Shown piece after piece: positions 1 through 5,122 of a DNA stretch of 6,382 nt. The stretch's first letter is position 1; every line of letters starts with the position of its first letter. The notes beneath the pieces are model-generated. The model had not been told where the DNA came from, did not search any database, and worked only from the letters and a program-made list of their open reading frames with translations. The position numbers were made by a program, and so were the translations under genes. The stretch is from an uncultured Eubacteriales bacterium (lineage in GTDB: Bacteria; Bacillota; Clostridia; Oscillospirales; Acutalibacteraceae), in assembly GCA_900321595.1 (NCBI GenBank), contig ONWP01000199.1, positions 1-6,382 on the forward strand, given 5' to 3'.

Positions 1-1317
1 ACCTACCGCACGCTGATGGCGGCGGACAGCGCCGTGATGGTCATCGACGCGGCCAAGGGCATCGAGCCGCAGACGCGCAAGCTCTTCAAGGTCTGCGCCA
101 TGCGCGGCATCCCCATCTTCACCTTTATCAACAAGCTCGACCGCGAGGCCAGAGACCCCTTCGAGCTTCTGGACGAGCTGGAGACCGAGTTCGGCATCGG
201 CACCTATCCCATGAACTGGCCCATCAGCTGCGGTCAGACGTTCAAGGGCGTGTACGACCGGGAGAAGCGCCATATCCTGGCGTTCGACGAGTTCCACGCG
301 GGCAGAAGGCGCATCGAGGGCATTGACTGCGACATCACGGACACCGAGAAGCTCGATTCGCTCATCGGCGAAAAGCTGCGCGGAGAGCTCACCGACGCGG
401 TGGAGCTGCTCGACGCCGCCAGCTACGACTTCGACCGGGAGCAGATCGCGAAGGGCAAGCTCACGCCGGTCTACTTCGGCTCGGCGCTCAACAACTTCGG
501 CGTGGAGCCGTTCCTCAAGGGCTTTCTGGAGATGACCGCGCCGCCGCTGTCGCACAAAACGGTGGACGGCGACGTTGTCGAGCCGACGCAGGAGGGCTTC
601 TCGGCGTTCGTCTTCAAGATCCAGGCCAATATGAATAAGGCGCATCGCGACCGCATCGCGTTCATGCGCATCTGCTCCGGCAAGTTCGAGCGGGAGAATA
701 CTTATTTCCACTCCGGGACGGGCAAGGAGATCAAGCTGAGTCAGCCCCAGCAGATGATGGCGCAGGAGCGTCAGATCATCGACGAAGCCTACGCCGGAGA
801 CATCATCGGCGTGTTCGATCCGGGGATCTTCTATATCGGCGACACGGTCTGCGACGCGAAACACAAGGTGCGCTACAAGGGCATCATGACCTTCGCGCCG
901 GAGCATTTCGCCGAGATTGAGCAGGTCGATTCCATGAAGCGCAAGCAGTTTGAGAAGGGCATGACCCAGATCGCGCAGGAGGGCGCCATTCAGATCTTCA
1001 TGCTGCCCGGCGGCGGGCTCGAGCGCGTGGTGGTCGGCGTCGTGGGCATGCTGCAGTACGAGGTGCTGGAATTCCGCATGCAGTCCGAGTACGGCGTCTC
1101 CTTCCGCAGACGCGACCTGGATTATCAGCTGATCAAAAAGATCGTGGAGTCACCGGTCCCGCCGGAAAAGCTCGATCTGACCAATACCATGTACGTCACC
1201 GACCGGCGCGGCAGAGATATGCTCATCTTTTCCGGCCAGTGGTGCGTGGACTGGGCGCTGTCCCACAACAAGGGACTGGTGCTTGACGACTTTGAGGACC
1301 TGGAAGTTCTGGATTAA
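1..1317 (+). CDS. prfC: Peptide chain release factor 3, 5' end missing
   Basis: RF3 is a translational GTPase that removes RF1 or RF2 from the ribosome after peptide release. The frame is open from base 1 and reads TYRTLMAADSAVMVIDAAKG, which matches the RF3 segment just after the G3 motif (DTPGHEDFSED). About 98 N-terminal residues, with the P-loop, G2 and G3, therefore lie left of the window, judged against E. coli RF3 from memory. Visible are the G4 motif NKLD (bases 130-141), the G5-type GSAL (478-489), the RF3-typical FVFKIQANMNKAHRDRIAFMR stretch of domain II near 607-669, and the RF3 C-terminal domain with MLQYEVLEFR. The 438 visible residues end at TAA, so the full protein would be about 536 residues, normal for RF3 and too short for EF-G. 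The ATG at base 16 is internal. No frameshift is seen. The next gene starts 14 bp downstream. Confidence 0.96.
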   Translation, partial: TYRTLMAADSAVMVIDAAKGIEPQTRKLFKVCAMRGIPIFTFINKLDREARDPFELLDELETEFGIGTYPMNWPISCGQTFKGVYDREKRHILAFDEFHAGRRRIEGIDCDITDTEKLDSLIGEKLRGELTDAVELLDAASYDFDREQIAKGKLTPVYFGSALNNFGVEPFLKGFLEMTAPPLSHKTVDGDVVEPTQEGFSAFVFKIQANMNKAHRDRIAFMRICSGKFERENTYFHSGTGKEIKLSQPQQMMAQERQIIDEAYAGDIIGVFDPGIFYIGDTVCDAKHKVRYKGIMTFAPEHFAEIEQVDSMKRKQFEKGMTQIAQEGAIQIFMLPGGGLERVVVGVVGMLQYEVLEFRMQSEYGVSFRRRDLDYQLIKKIVESPVPPEKLDLTNTMYVTDRRGRDMLIFSGQWCVDWALSHNKGLVLDDFEDLEVLD

Positions 1318-1331
1318 GGGGGAAGACGGAA

Positions 1332-1985
1332 ATGACGATCACTGCGCATTCCGGCTGCATGGACACGCCGGAAAACTCTATGGCGTCCATTCGCGCGGGC
1401 TTTGAGAACGGCGCGGATATCTGCGAGATCGACGTGCGCGTGCCGGACGGATGCGAGCCGATCCTGTCCCACAACAGCCCGAAGGATCCGTCGGCCTGTG
1501 AGAAGCTCGAGGAGGCGCTCGCGTTCCTCGCGTCGCGGGAAGGCGGCATGTACAACCTGGACGTCAAGGATCCGAAGAATCTGGAGCGCGTCCAGGCGCT
1601 CGCCGAGCAGTACGGCGTGCTCGACCGGGTCTTTTTCACCGGCGTGTGGCCGAATTTCGTGCGCGCGGTCCGGGCAAGCTGCCCGAAGATCCCGTACTAT
1701 CTCAATCTGCGGATCCCGCCGAAGTGGAAGTACAGCAAGACGTTCTGCCGCTTCCTGCGCAACTACGTTCAGGAGACCGGCGCGGTGGGGCTCAATACGA
1801 ACAAGGGCAATCTGTCGAAGACGCTGGTCGAGGTCTTTCACAGAAAGGACCTGCCCGTCTCTGTATGGACCGCCAGGAGCGAGGAGGATTTCCGTGAATG
1901 TCTGGCGTGCGCGCCGGATAACATTACGACGACGCGGCCGGATTTGCGCCGTCTGATCGGTGAAAACGAAACGGAAAAAAGTTAA
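1332..1985 (+). CDS. Compact cytoplasmic glycerophosphodiester phosphodiesterase-family protein
   Basis: This 217-residue protein belongs to the GDPD family (TIM-barrel enzymes that split glycerophosphodiesters into glycerol 3-phosphate and an alcohol). Visible motifs are AHSG at 5-8 (normally HRG), PENS at 13-16, GADICEIDVR at 27-36 with the metal-ligand pair E32/D34, SHN at 46-48 (normally HD; H47 is the expected catalytic base), LDVK at 76-79 (normally IEIK) and VWTAR with W179 near the end. It has no signal peptide, so it should be cytoplasmic. Against the secreted paralogue at 3571 it lacks about 33 residues between the second His and the helix before the LDVK strand. With the E-to-D change and the lost HD aspartate, activity or substrate may differ. 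GGGGGA at 1318-1323 serves as ribosome site, 8 nt before ATG. The 14-bp gap after prfC suggests co-transcription. No terminator separates it from the tRNA. Family call firm; substrate unknown. Confidence 0.87.
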   Translation: MTITAHSGCMDTPENSMASIRAGFENGADICEIDVRVPDGCEPILSHNSPKDPSACEKLEEALAFLASREGGMYNLDVKDPKNLERVQALAEQYGVLDRVFFTGVWPNFVRAVRASCPKIPYYLNLRIPPKWKYSKTFCRFLRNYVQETGAVGLNTNKGNLSKTLVEVFHRKDLPVSVWTARSEEDFRECLACAPDNITTTRPDLRRLIGENETEKS

Positions 1986-1993
1986 AAAAGGGC

Positions 1994-2022
1994 TTGCAAC
2001 TTGCAAACTTGTGTGGTATAAT
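1994..2022 (+). promoter_or_regulatory. Extended -10 promoter of the tRNA-Val gene
   Basis: The -35 TTGCAA (1994-1999) and a perfect TATAAT (2017-2022) are separated by 17 bp, with TGG immediately before the -10 (TG at 2014-2015), an extended -10. The expected start point is near 2029. The promoter begins 9 bp after the stop codon of the upstream gene. The -35 lies in a tandem 7-bp repeat, CTTGCAA twice (1993-1999 and 2000-2006). Confidence 0.88.
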
Positions 2023-2027
2023 ACCGT

Positions 2028-2044
2028 CGTTCCTCTGAGGAACG
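2028..2044 (+). repeat. Near-perfect palindrome in the tRNA leader
   Basis: CGTTCCTC (2028-2035) and GAGGAACG (2037-2044) are exact reverse complements around one central T. As RNA the stem would be 7 bp with a 3-nt loop (CUG), beginning at about the predicted transcription start and ending 5 nt before the tRNA acceptor. It lacks a U-run, so it is not a terminator. It could be a leader hairpin that guides 5' processing, or a protein-binding site on DNA. The function is inferred only. Confidence 0.6.
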
Positions 2045-2049
2045 CACAT

Positions 2050-2126
2050 GGAGGCCTAGCTCAGTTGGTTAGAGCGCCTGCTTCACACGCAGGAGGTCGA
2101 GGATTCGAGTTCCCCGGTCTCCACCA
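2050..2126 (+). tRNA. tRNA-Val, anticodon CAC
   Basis: The 77-nt cloverleaf reads: acceptor GGAGGCC pairing with GGTCTCC (2116-2122, one G-U), D-arm GCTC/GAGC (2059-2062 and 2072-2075) with a GG-containing loop, anticodon stem CCTGC/GCAGG, loop TTCACAC with CAC at 2084-2086, variable loop AGGTC, T-loop TTCGAGT, discriminator A2123 and encoded CCA at 2124-2126. Anticodon CAC reads GUG; A35, C36 and A73 agree with valine identity. The T-stem GAGGA/TCCCC is unusual: it has an A-C mismatch at pair 50-64 and A-U in place of the almost invariant G53-C61. A strong promoter and terminator flank it, so I take it as functional and not as a relic. Confidence 0.95.
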
Positions 2127-2130
2127 TAAA

Positions 2131-2154
2131 AAACAGCCGAAGGGCTGTTTTTTT
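2131..2154 (+). terminator. Intrinsic terminator after tRNA-Val
   Basis: AAACAGCC (2131-2138) pairs with GGCTGTTT (2143-2150) around the loop GAAG, followed by a run of seven T (2148-2154). It starts 5 nt after the CCA end. As no terminator is visible between the upstream GDPD-family gene and the tRNA, it may also end transcripts reading through from prfC. Confidence 0.92.
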
Positions 2155-2236
2155 GTGCCGGAATGAAGACGCTTCGCGGATGCAGAAATGGAAGGAGAGA
2201 AATGACCTGACAGACGTCTTCGCTTCATCCTCATTC

Positions 2237-2259
2237 AGCGCATTCCTGTGAATGCCGCT
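2237..2259 (+). repeat. Imperfect inverted repeat touching the -35 of the phosphatase operon
   Basis: AGCGCATTC (2237-2245) pairs with GAATGCCGCT (2250-2259) around the loop CTGT, with one bulged C. It ends on the first base of the -35 box at 2259-2264. No T-run follows, so it is not a terminator. Its place would suit an operator, but it occurs once and could be chance. Apart from this hairpin and the promoter, I see nothing in the stretch from 2155 to 2306. Confidence 0.35.
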
Positions 2260-2287
2260 TTACAATAAGAAACGGATATGATATTAT
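2259..2287 (+). promoter_or_regulatory. Promoter of the secreted phosphatase/diesterase operon
   Basis: TTTACA (2259-2264) and TATTAT (2282-2287) are separated by 17 bp, with TGA directly before the -10 (TG at 2279-2280), giving an extended -10. The expected start near 2294 would leave a leader of only about 13 nt that begins at the Shine-Dalgarno sequence. It is the only convincing promoter between the tRNA terminator and the gene. Confidence 0.7.
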
Positions 2288-2294
2288 AAAAAAA

Positions 2295-2300
2295 GAGGTG
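2295..2300 (+). promoter_or_regulatory. Ribosome binding site fixing the phosphatase start at 2307
   Basis: GAGGTG matches six bases of the Shine-Dalgarno consensus AAGGAGGTGATC and lies 6 nt before ATG at 2307. The in-frame GTG at 2298 lies inside this site, so it is unlikely to be the start codon. Confidence 0.8.
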
Positions 2301-2306
2301 GTAACG

Positions 2307-3551
2307 ATGAAAAAAGCGAAACAGATCCTGTGCGTCCTGCTGGTTTGTCTGTTGGCGTTCGCCGTCGCGCCGAGCGTGTACGCGCGGGAAGCGAACACGC
2401 ATCTGCGCTTCCATGAAGACGGCAGCTTTACGATCCTGCATCTGACAGACTGGCACACGGACTATCCCATGCCGGCGGTCCAGAAGCAGTATGTGACGGA
2501 GGCGCTCGCGGCGGCGAAGCCCGATCTTGTGGTTCTGGGCGGCGATATGTCCGAGGCTTCGAAGGAGGATCAGCCGGCCGCCGTCAAAGAGATCTGCGAC
2601 CTGATGATCGCCGCGGACGTGCCGTTTACGATCACCTTCGGCAACCACGACTATCTGCACGAGCTGACCATCGACGAGCTTTTCGCGCTCTACAAGGAAT
2701 CCGGCGGCGCGTACTGCCTGAGCGTGGATGAGGATCCCGCGCTCTTCGGCTGCGGCACCTGCAGCATCCCCGTGTACGCGAACGACGGCAGCCGTGTGGC
2801 GTATAACATGTACTTGTTCGATTCCGGGTGCGAGGTCGACGCTCAGGACACGGAGGTTCTGCGTCCCGGCCAGATCGACTGGGCCGCGAACGGCGCGAAA
2901 AAGGTGAAGACCCAGCACTACGAATCGGTGCATGCCGATCAGATCGCCTGGTATCAACAGAAGGCGGAATCGCTCAGGGAGGCGAACGGCGGCCGGTACG
3001 TGCCCTCGATCGCGTTCCAGCACATTATCGTGCAGGAGATCTATGACAAGCTTTGGCCTCAGGCAAAAGCTGGCGACAGGAGCATCATGCGCTTCGCGGA
3101 CCGGGCGTATAAGATGACGGCGATCCCGAATCTTTCCGGCATCAGCGACGGCTACGTCATGGAGTATCCCTGTCCCGGGTACTATAATTACGGGCAGCTT
3201 GCGGCCATGCAGCAGAACGGCGACGTCAGAGCAGTTTTCTGCGGCCACGATCACTCCAACAGCTTCACCGTGGAGATCGACGGCGTCGATATCGTCAACA
3301 CGCCCAGCGTCAAGCCGCACTCCCTGTTCAAAAAACTGAACTGGGGCGGGCGCGTCGTCACATTGTATGAGGACGGCGGATATGAAAGCCGCGTCCTGTC
3401 CGGCTGCGAGCTTGCCGCCACGCGCGGCTCGGGCATCATTGAATCCGGCGCTGTCTCGCGCTTTGAGCTTGTGCTGATGAAGCTCTGGAAGGCGTTCGCC
3501 GACGTCTCGATGTTCCTGTGGAAGCCGGTGACCCGCCTGTTCAACAGATAA
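2307..3551 (+). CDS. Secreted calcineurin-type metallophosphoesterase (Dcr2/PAP29-like)
   Basis: A 414-residue exported phosphoesterase. Residues 1-26 form a signal peptide: MKKAKQ, a hydrophobic core, then SVYA before REAN, the likely cleavage site. The two-metal motifs follow in family order: D48-W-H50, GGD (D80), GNHD (112-115), a lone His in FQHI (H239) and GHDH (313-316). All expected metal ligands are present. The spacing, plus YNMYLFDSG (166-174) and the Q-x-x-W-Y segment near 212-216, resembles the yeast Dcr2 and plant PAP29 branch better than nucleotidases. The last 30 residues form a Trp/Phe/Leu and Lys/Arg-rich tail (KLWKAF, FLWKPVTRLF) outside the catalytic core, perhaps a membrane-surface anchor. 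It is the first gene of an operon with a secreted GDPD 19 bp downstream. The substrate is unknown; a phosphomonoester or phosphodiester outside the cell is inferred. An alternative is a periplasmic-type acid phosphatase of broad range. Confidence 0.9.
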   Translation: MKKAKQILCVLLVCLLAFAVAPSVYAREANTHLRFHEDGSFTILHLTDWHTDYPMPAVQKQYVTEALAAAKPDLVVLGGDMSEASKEDQPAAVKEICDLMIAADVPFTITFGNHDYLHELTIDELFALYKESGGAYCLSVDEDPALFGCGTCSIPVYANDGSRVAYNMYLFDSGCEVDAQDTEVLRPGQIDWAANGAKKVKTQHYESVHADQIAWYQQKAESLREANGGRYVPSIAFQHIIVQEIYDKLWPQAKAGDRSIMRFADRAYKMTAIPNLSGISDGYVMEYPCPGYYNYGQLAAMQQNGDVRAVFCGHDHSNSFTVEIDGVDIVNTPSVKPHSLFKKLNWGGRVVTLYEDGGYESRVLSGCELAATRGSGIIESGAVSRFELVLMKLWKAFADVSMFLWKPVTRLFNR

Positions 3552-3554
3552 AAA

Positions 3555-3561
3555 GAAGGAG
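3555..3561 (+). promoter_or_regulatory. Ribosome binding site of the secreted diesterase
   Basis: GAAGGAG lies 9 nt before ATG at 3571. The in-frame TTG at 3565 would be only 3 nt away, so ATG is chosen; the protein then begins MKKAISVV, a normal signal-peptide start. Confidence 0.85.
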
Positions 3562-3570
3562 CGTTTGCTT

Positions 3571-4500
3571 ATGAAAAAGGCGATATCTGTTGTTCTTGCG
3601 CTTCTTATGCTGTGTACGTTCTCTGTCCCGGCGTTTGCCGCGAATCAAACGCCGTCGGTCTATTCCTCCTACAGCATTCCGTCCGGCACGATGCGCATGA
3701 TCGCGCACAGCGGCTATGCGGCCGTGGCGCCGGAGAATACGCTGGCCGCCTACCGCGCCGCGGGCGCGTCCGATTTCTGGGGCGCGGAGTGCGATATCCA
3801 TCGCACGAAGGACGGCGTCTGGATTTTGATGCACGACGATACGGTGGACCGCATGACGGACGGTACGGGCGCCGTCAGCGAGATGACGTATGACGAGATC
3901 CGCGCGCTGCGGATCGACGCGGGCAGCAATATTGAGAATTATCCGGATGAAAAGGTGCCGACGCTGTCGGAATATCTGGACGTGTGTAAAGAATTTGGTC
4001 TGCATCCCGTGATCGAGATCAAGGCAGGCGCCGACCCGGACACGCTGGACGAGGTCGCCGCGATCCTCGACGCCAGGGCGGAAAAGGATATGTGCGTCGT
4101 GATCAGCTTCGGACGCGAGATCTGCGTCCGGATGAAGGAGCTGATGCCGGCGCTGCCCGTGTACTATCTGATCGGGTTTGAGGACGTGACGCAGGAGGAT
4201 ATCGATTTCGCCGCAGACAACGGTTTAGACGGGATGGATATTCACGTATACCTGCCGGATGATTATGTGAAGGCGGTGCAGGCCGCCGGGCTGGATATCA
4301 TCGTCTGGACGATCGACGACATCGACAACGCGAATCGGTTCTACAAGCTGGGCGTCACAGCGATCACCACGAATTCCCTGACGCAGGAAGAACCGGAGGG
4401 CAACGGCTTCCAGCGGCTCTGGTGGAAGCTGCGCGACTTCTTTTATCAGCTGAAGCTGCGGCTGCGCGCGTTCTTCCGTTTGGACGAGACGATCAGCTGA
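3571..4500 (+). CDS. Secreted glycerophosphodiester phosphodiesterase
   Basis: A 309-residue exported GDPD-family enzyme, expected to hydrolyse glycerophosphodiesters to glycerol 3-phosphate and an alcohol outside the membrane. Residues 1-23 are a signal peptide (MKK, hydrophobic core, PAFA before AN). The family motifs are complete: AHSG at 45-48 (Ser in place of the usual Arg), APENT at 53-57, GAECDIHRTKDG at 71-82 with metal ligands E73 and D75, MHDD at 87-90 with catalytic H88, DRMTDGTG at 93-100, VPTLSEYL at 129-136, VIEIK at 147-151 with E149, and VWTIDD at 245-250. After the barrel, residues 279-304 form an aromatic and basic tail (LWWKLRDFF, LRAFFRL). It is the second gene of an operon, 19 bp after the metallophosphoesterase, and is closed by a terminator. 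It is a full-length relative of the compact cytoplasmic protein at 1332. Family and export are firm; the natural substrate is inferred. Confidence 0.94.
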   Translation: MKKAISVVLALLMLCTFSVPAFAANQTPSVYSSYSIPSGTMRMIAHSGYAAVAPENTLAAYRAAGASDFWGAECDIHRTKDGVWILMHDDTVDRMTDGTGAVSEMTYDEIRALRIDAGSNIENYPDEKVPTLSEYLDVCKEFGLHPVIEIKAGADPDTLDEVAAILDARAEKDMCVVISFGREICVRMKELMPALPVYYLIGFEDVTQEDIDFAADNGLDGMDIHVYLPDDYVKAVQAAGLDIIVWTIDDIDNANRFYKLGVTAITTNSLTQEEPEGNGFQRLWWKLRDFFYQLKLRLRAFFRLDETIS

Positions 4501-4529
4501 CAGGTCAGCCGGATACAGACAGAAATAAC

Positions 4530-4563
4530 AGGGATCCGCCTCGGCTGAAGCGGATCCTTTTTT
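4530..4563 (+). terminator. Intrinsic terminator of the phosphatase/diesterase operon
   Basis: GGATCCGC (4532-4539) pairs exactly with GCGGATCC (4550-4557), extended outward by a G-U and an A-U pair, with a 10-nt loop and six T at 4558-4563. It begins 29 bp after the diesterase stop. On the minus strand the same hairpin is followed only by CTGTTATTT, so it would be at best a weak terminator for the convergent ACT-domain gene. Confidence 0.92.
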
Positions 4564-4576
4564 GGCGTTGACAGCG

Positions 4577-4942
4577 TCACGCGAGCTTCCAACCGTCGCG
4601 GGAGAGCAGGTCGAGCGCCCGGGTGAAGCTTTCCTCCTTCACAAATACGTAATCCGTATTGTAGGTCGACACGGCGAAGAGGCCGATCCCGCCGTCCGCG
4701 AGCGTCGACGACAGCTTTGCCAGGATCCCGACAAGGGAAAAATCGAGCGTGCCGCGGATGCGAAAGCCCCGCCAGCCGTCTTCCCGGGCGATCGTGTTGT
4801 CCGGCGCGTCTTCCGTCGGGCAGACCAGCGACAGCTCCTCGTCTGTGCGGCCGACGAACCGAAACCGGCCGGAAAGATCGACCGGCGCGTCCGGCGGCAG
4901 CTTGCAGATCGTGAAGCGGGTTTGCAGTTTTTCGAGTTCCAT
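4577..4942 (-). CDS. Small ACT-domain protein (COG3603 / ACT_7 type)
   Basis: A 121-residue soluble protein whose second half carries the hallmarks of the ACT_7 family: GWRGF (56-60), LDFSLVGILA (66-75), GIGLFAVSTYNTDY (85-98) and the following VFVKEE (99-104). ACT domains usually bind amino acids and form dimers; this stand-alone group resembles the paired ACT modules of the arginine sensor CASTOR, but its bacterial ligand is not established. The N-terminal half fits the less conserved first module. No signal peptide or membrane segment is present. AAAGGA (4949-4954 on the plus numbering) lies 6 nt before the ATG, which supports this start. It is a single-gene unit, transcribed toward the diesterase operon, with its own promoter covered by an inverted repeat that suggests repression or autoregulation. 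Its neighbours give no metabolic clue. Confidence 0.88.
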   Translation of the reverse strand: MELEKLQTRFTICKLPPDAPVDLSGRFRFVGRTDEELSLVCPTEDAPDNTIAREDGWRGFRIRGTLDFSLVGILAKLSSTLADGGIGLFAVSTYNTDYVFVKEESFTRALDLLSRDGWKLA

Positions 4943-4958
4943 AGGCGTTCCTTTCCAT

Positions 4959-4985
4959 GCTGTGATGTTGACAGTTTATCACAGC
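4959..4985. promoter_or_regulatory. Operator-like inverted repeat over the ACT gene promoter
   Basis: GCTGTGAT (4959-4966) and ATCACAGC (4978-4985) are perfect 8-bp inverted repeats separated by 11 bp. The repeat covers the -10 element and the predicted start of the minus-strand ACT-domain gene, a position suited to a repressor. Half-site centres lie 19 bp apart, close to two helical turns, as expected for a dimeric regulator. The half-sites resemble CRP boxes (TGTGA/TCACA), but the 13-bp gap between them is not the CRP gap of 6. Confidence 0.55.
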
Positions 4986-5001
4986 CGCGCGAAAGAATCA
5001 A
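4973..5001 (-). promoter_or_regulatory. Promoter of the ACT-domain gene
   Basis: On the minus strand TTGATT (4996-5001) and TAAACT (4973-4978) are 17 bp apart, with TGA just before the -10, again an extended -10. The predicted start is near 4966, giving a leader of about 24 nt with the ribosome site inside it. The -10 matches only four of six consensus bases, so the call rests partly on the TG extension and the spacing. Confidence 0.6.
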
Positions 5002-5009
5002 CCGCCGGC

Positions 5010-5036
5010 AGCCGGCTGAGGGCGGCCGGTTTTTTT
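5010..5036 (+). terminator. Plus-strand terminator-like hairpin with no plus-strand gene before it
   Basis: AGCCGGC (5010-5016) can pair with GCCGGTT (5025-5031) using one G-U, with an 8-nt loop, and seven T follow from 5030 to 5036. The form is that of an intrinsic terminator for plus-strand transcription, but the nearest plus-strand gene ended at 4500 and has its own terminator. It may block antisense transcription into the convergent secreted-protein gene. Alternatively it is simply a GC-rich hairpin upstream of the ACT promoter. Confidence 0.5.
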
Positions 5037-5052
5037 GTTGTGTGAAAGCCGG

Positions 5053-5088
5053 AAAACAGCAAAAGCCCCCGCCGCAGGGCGGCAGGGG
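5053..5088 (-). terminator. Intrinsic terminator of the unassigned secreted-protein gene
   Basis: Read on the minus strand, CCCCTGCCGC (5079-5088) pairs with GCGGCGGGGG (5066-5075) over 10 bp with one G-U and a 3-nt loop. It is followed by C, TTTT (5061-5064), GCTG and a second TTTT (5053-5056). It begins 35 bp past the stop codon. The T-run is interrupted, but the stem is very strong. Confidence 0.85.
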
Positions 5089-5122
5089 AGAATGGGACTG
5101 TGTTATGCGATTGGTTTTGCTT

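Noticed and set aside
2188..2209. GGAAGGAGAG followed by ATG ACC TGA, a possible mini-ORF upstream of the operon
   Set aside because: It would encode only two residues and lies before the predicted promoter start, so it would not be in the operon mRNA. Most likely chance.
2165..2221. GAAGACG and CGTCTTC inverted repeat between tRNA terminator and operon promoter
   Set aside because: Only 7 bp with a 43-nt gap and no supporting pairing inside; expected by chance at this size.
2298..2300. GTG as start of the metallophosphoesterase
   Set aside because: It lies inside the Shine-Dalgarno match; ATG at 2307 has correct spacing and a normal signal-peptide start.
2328..2354. Lipoprotein box at Cys9 or Cys14 of the metallophosphoesterase
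   Set aside because: Both Cys lie within the hydrophobic core, with more hydrophobic residues after them; the VYA cleavage site at residues 24-26 fits a standard signal peptide.
2235..3320. Long minus-strand open frame of 361 codons inside the metallophosphoesterase gene
   Set aside because: It overlaps a gene with intact catalytic motifs, and its translation is rich in Arg, His, Val and Leu, as expected from the reverse of a GC-rich coding strand. I see no ribosome site for it.
3565..3567. TTG as start of the secreted diesterase
   Set aside because: It is only 3 nt from the ribosome site, whereas ATG at 3571 is 9 nt away and starts MKKAIS.
4961..4983. CRP/FNR-type binding site at the ACT promoter
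   Set aside because: The half-sites TGTGA and TCACA fit, but the gap is 13 bp and not 6, and the site sits on the -10, which is not the usual activator position. Kept only as a generic operator.
4968..4996. Plus-strand promoter beginning with a perfect TTGACA at 4968
   Set aside because: At 17 bp spacing the -10 would be GAAAGA, a poor match. No plus-strand gene follows.
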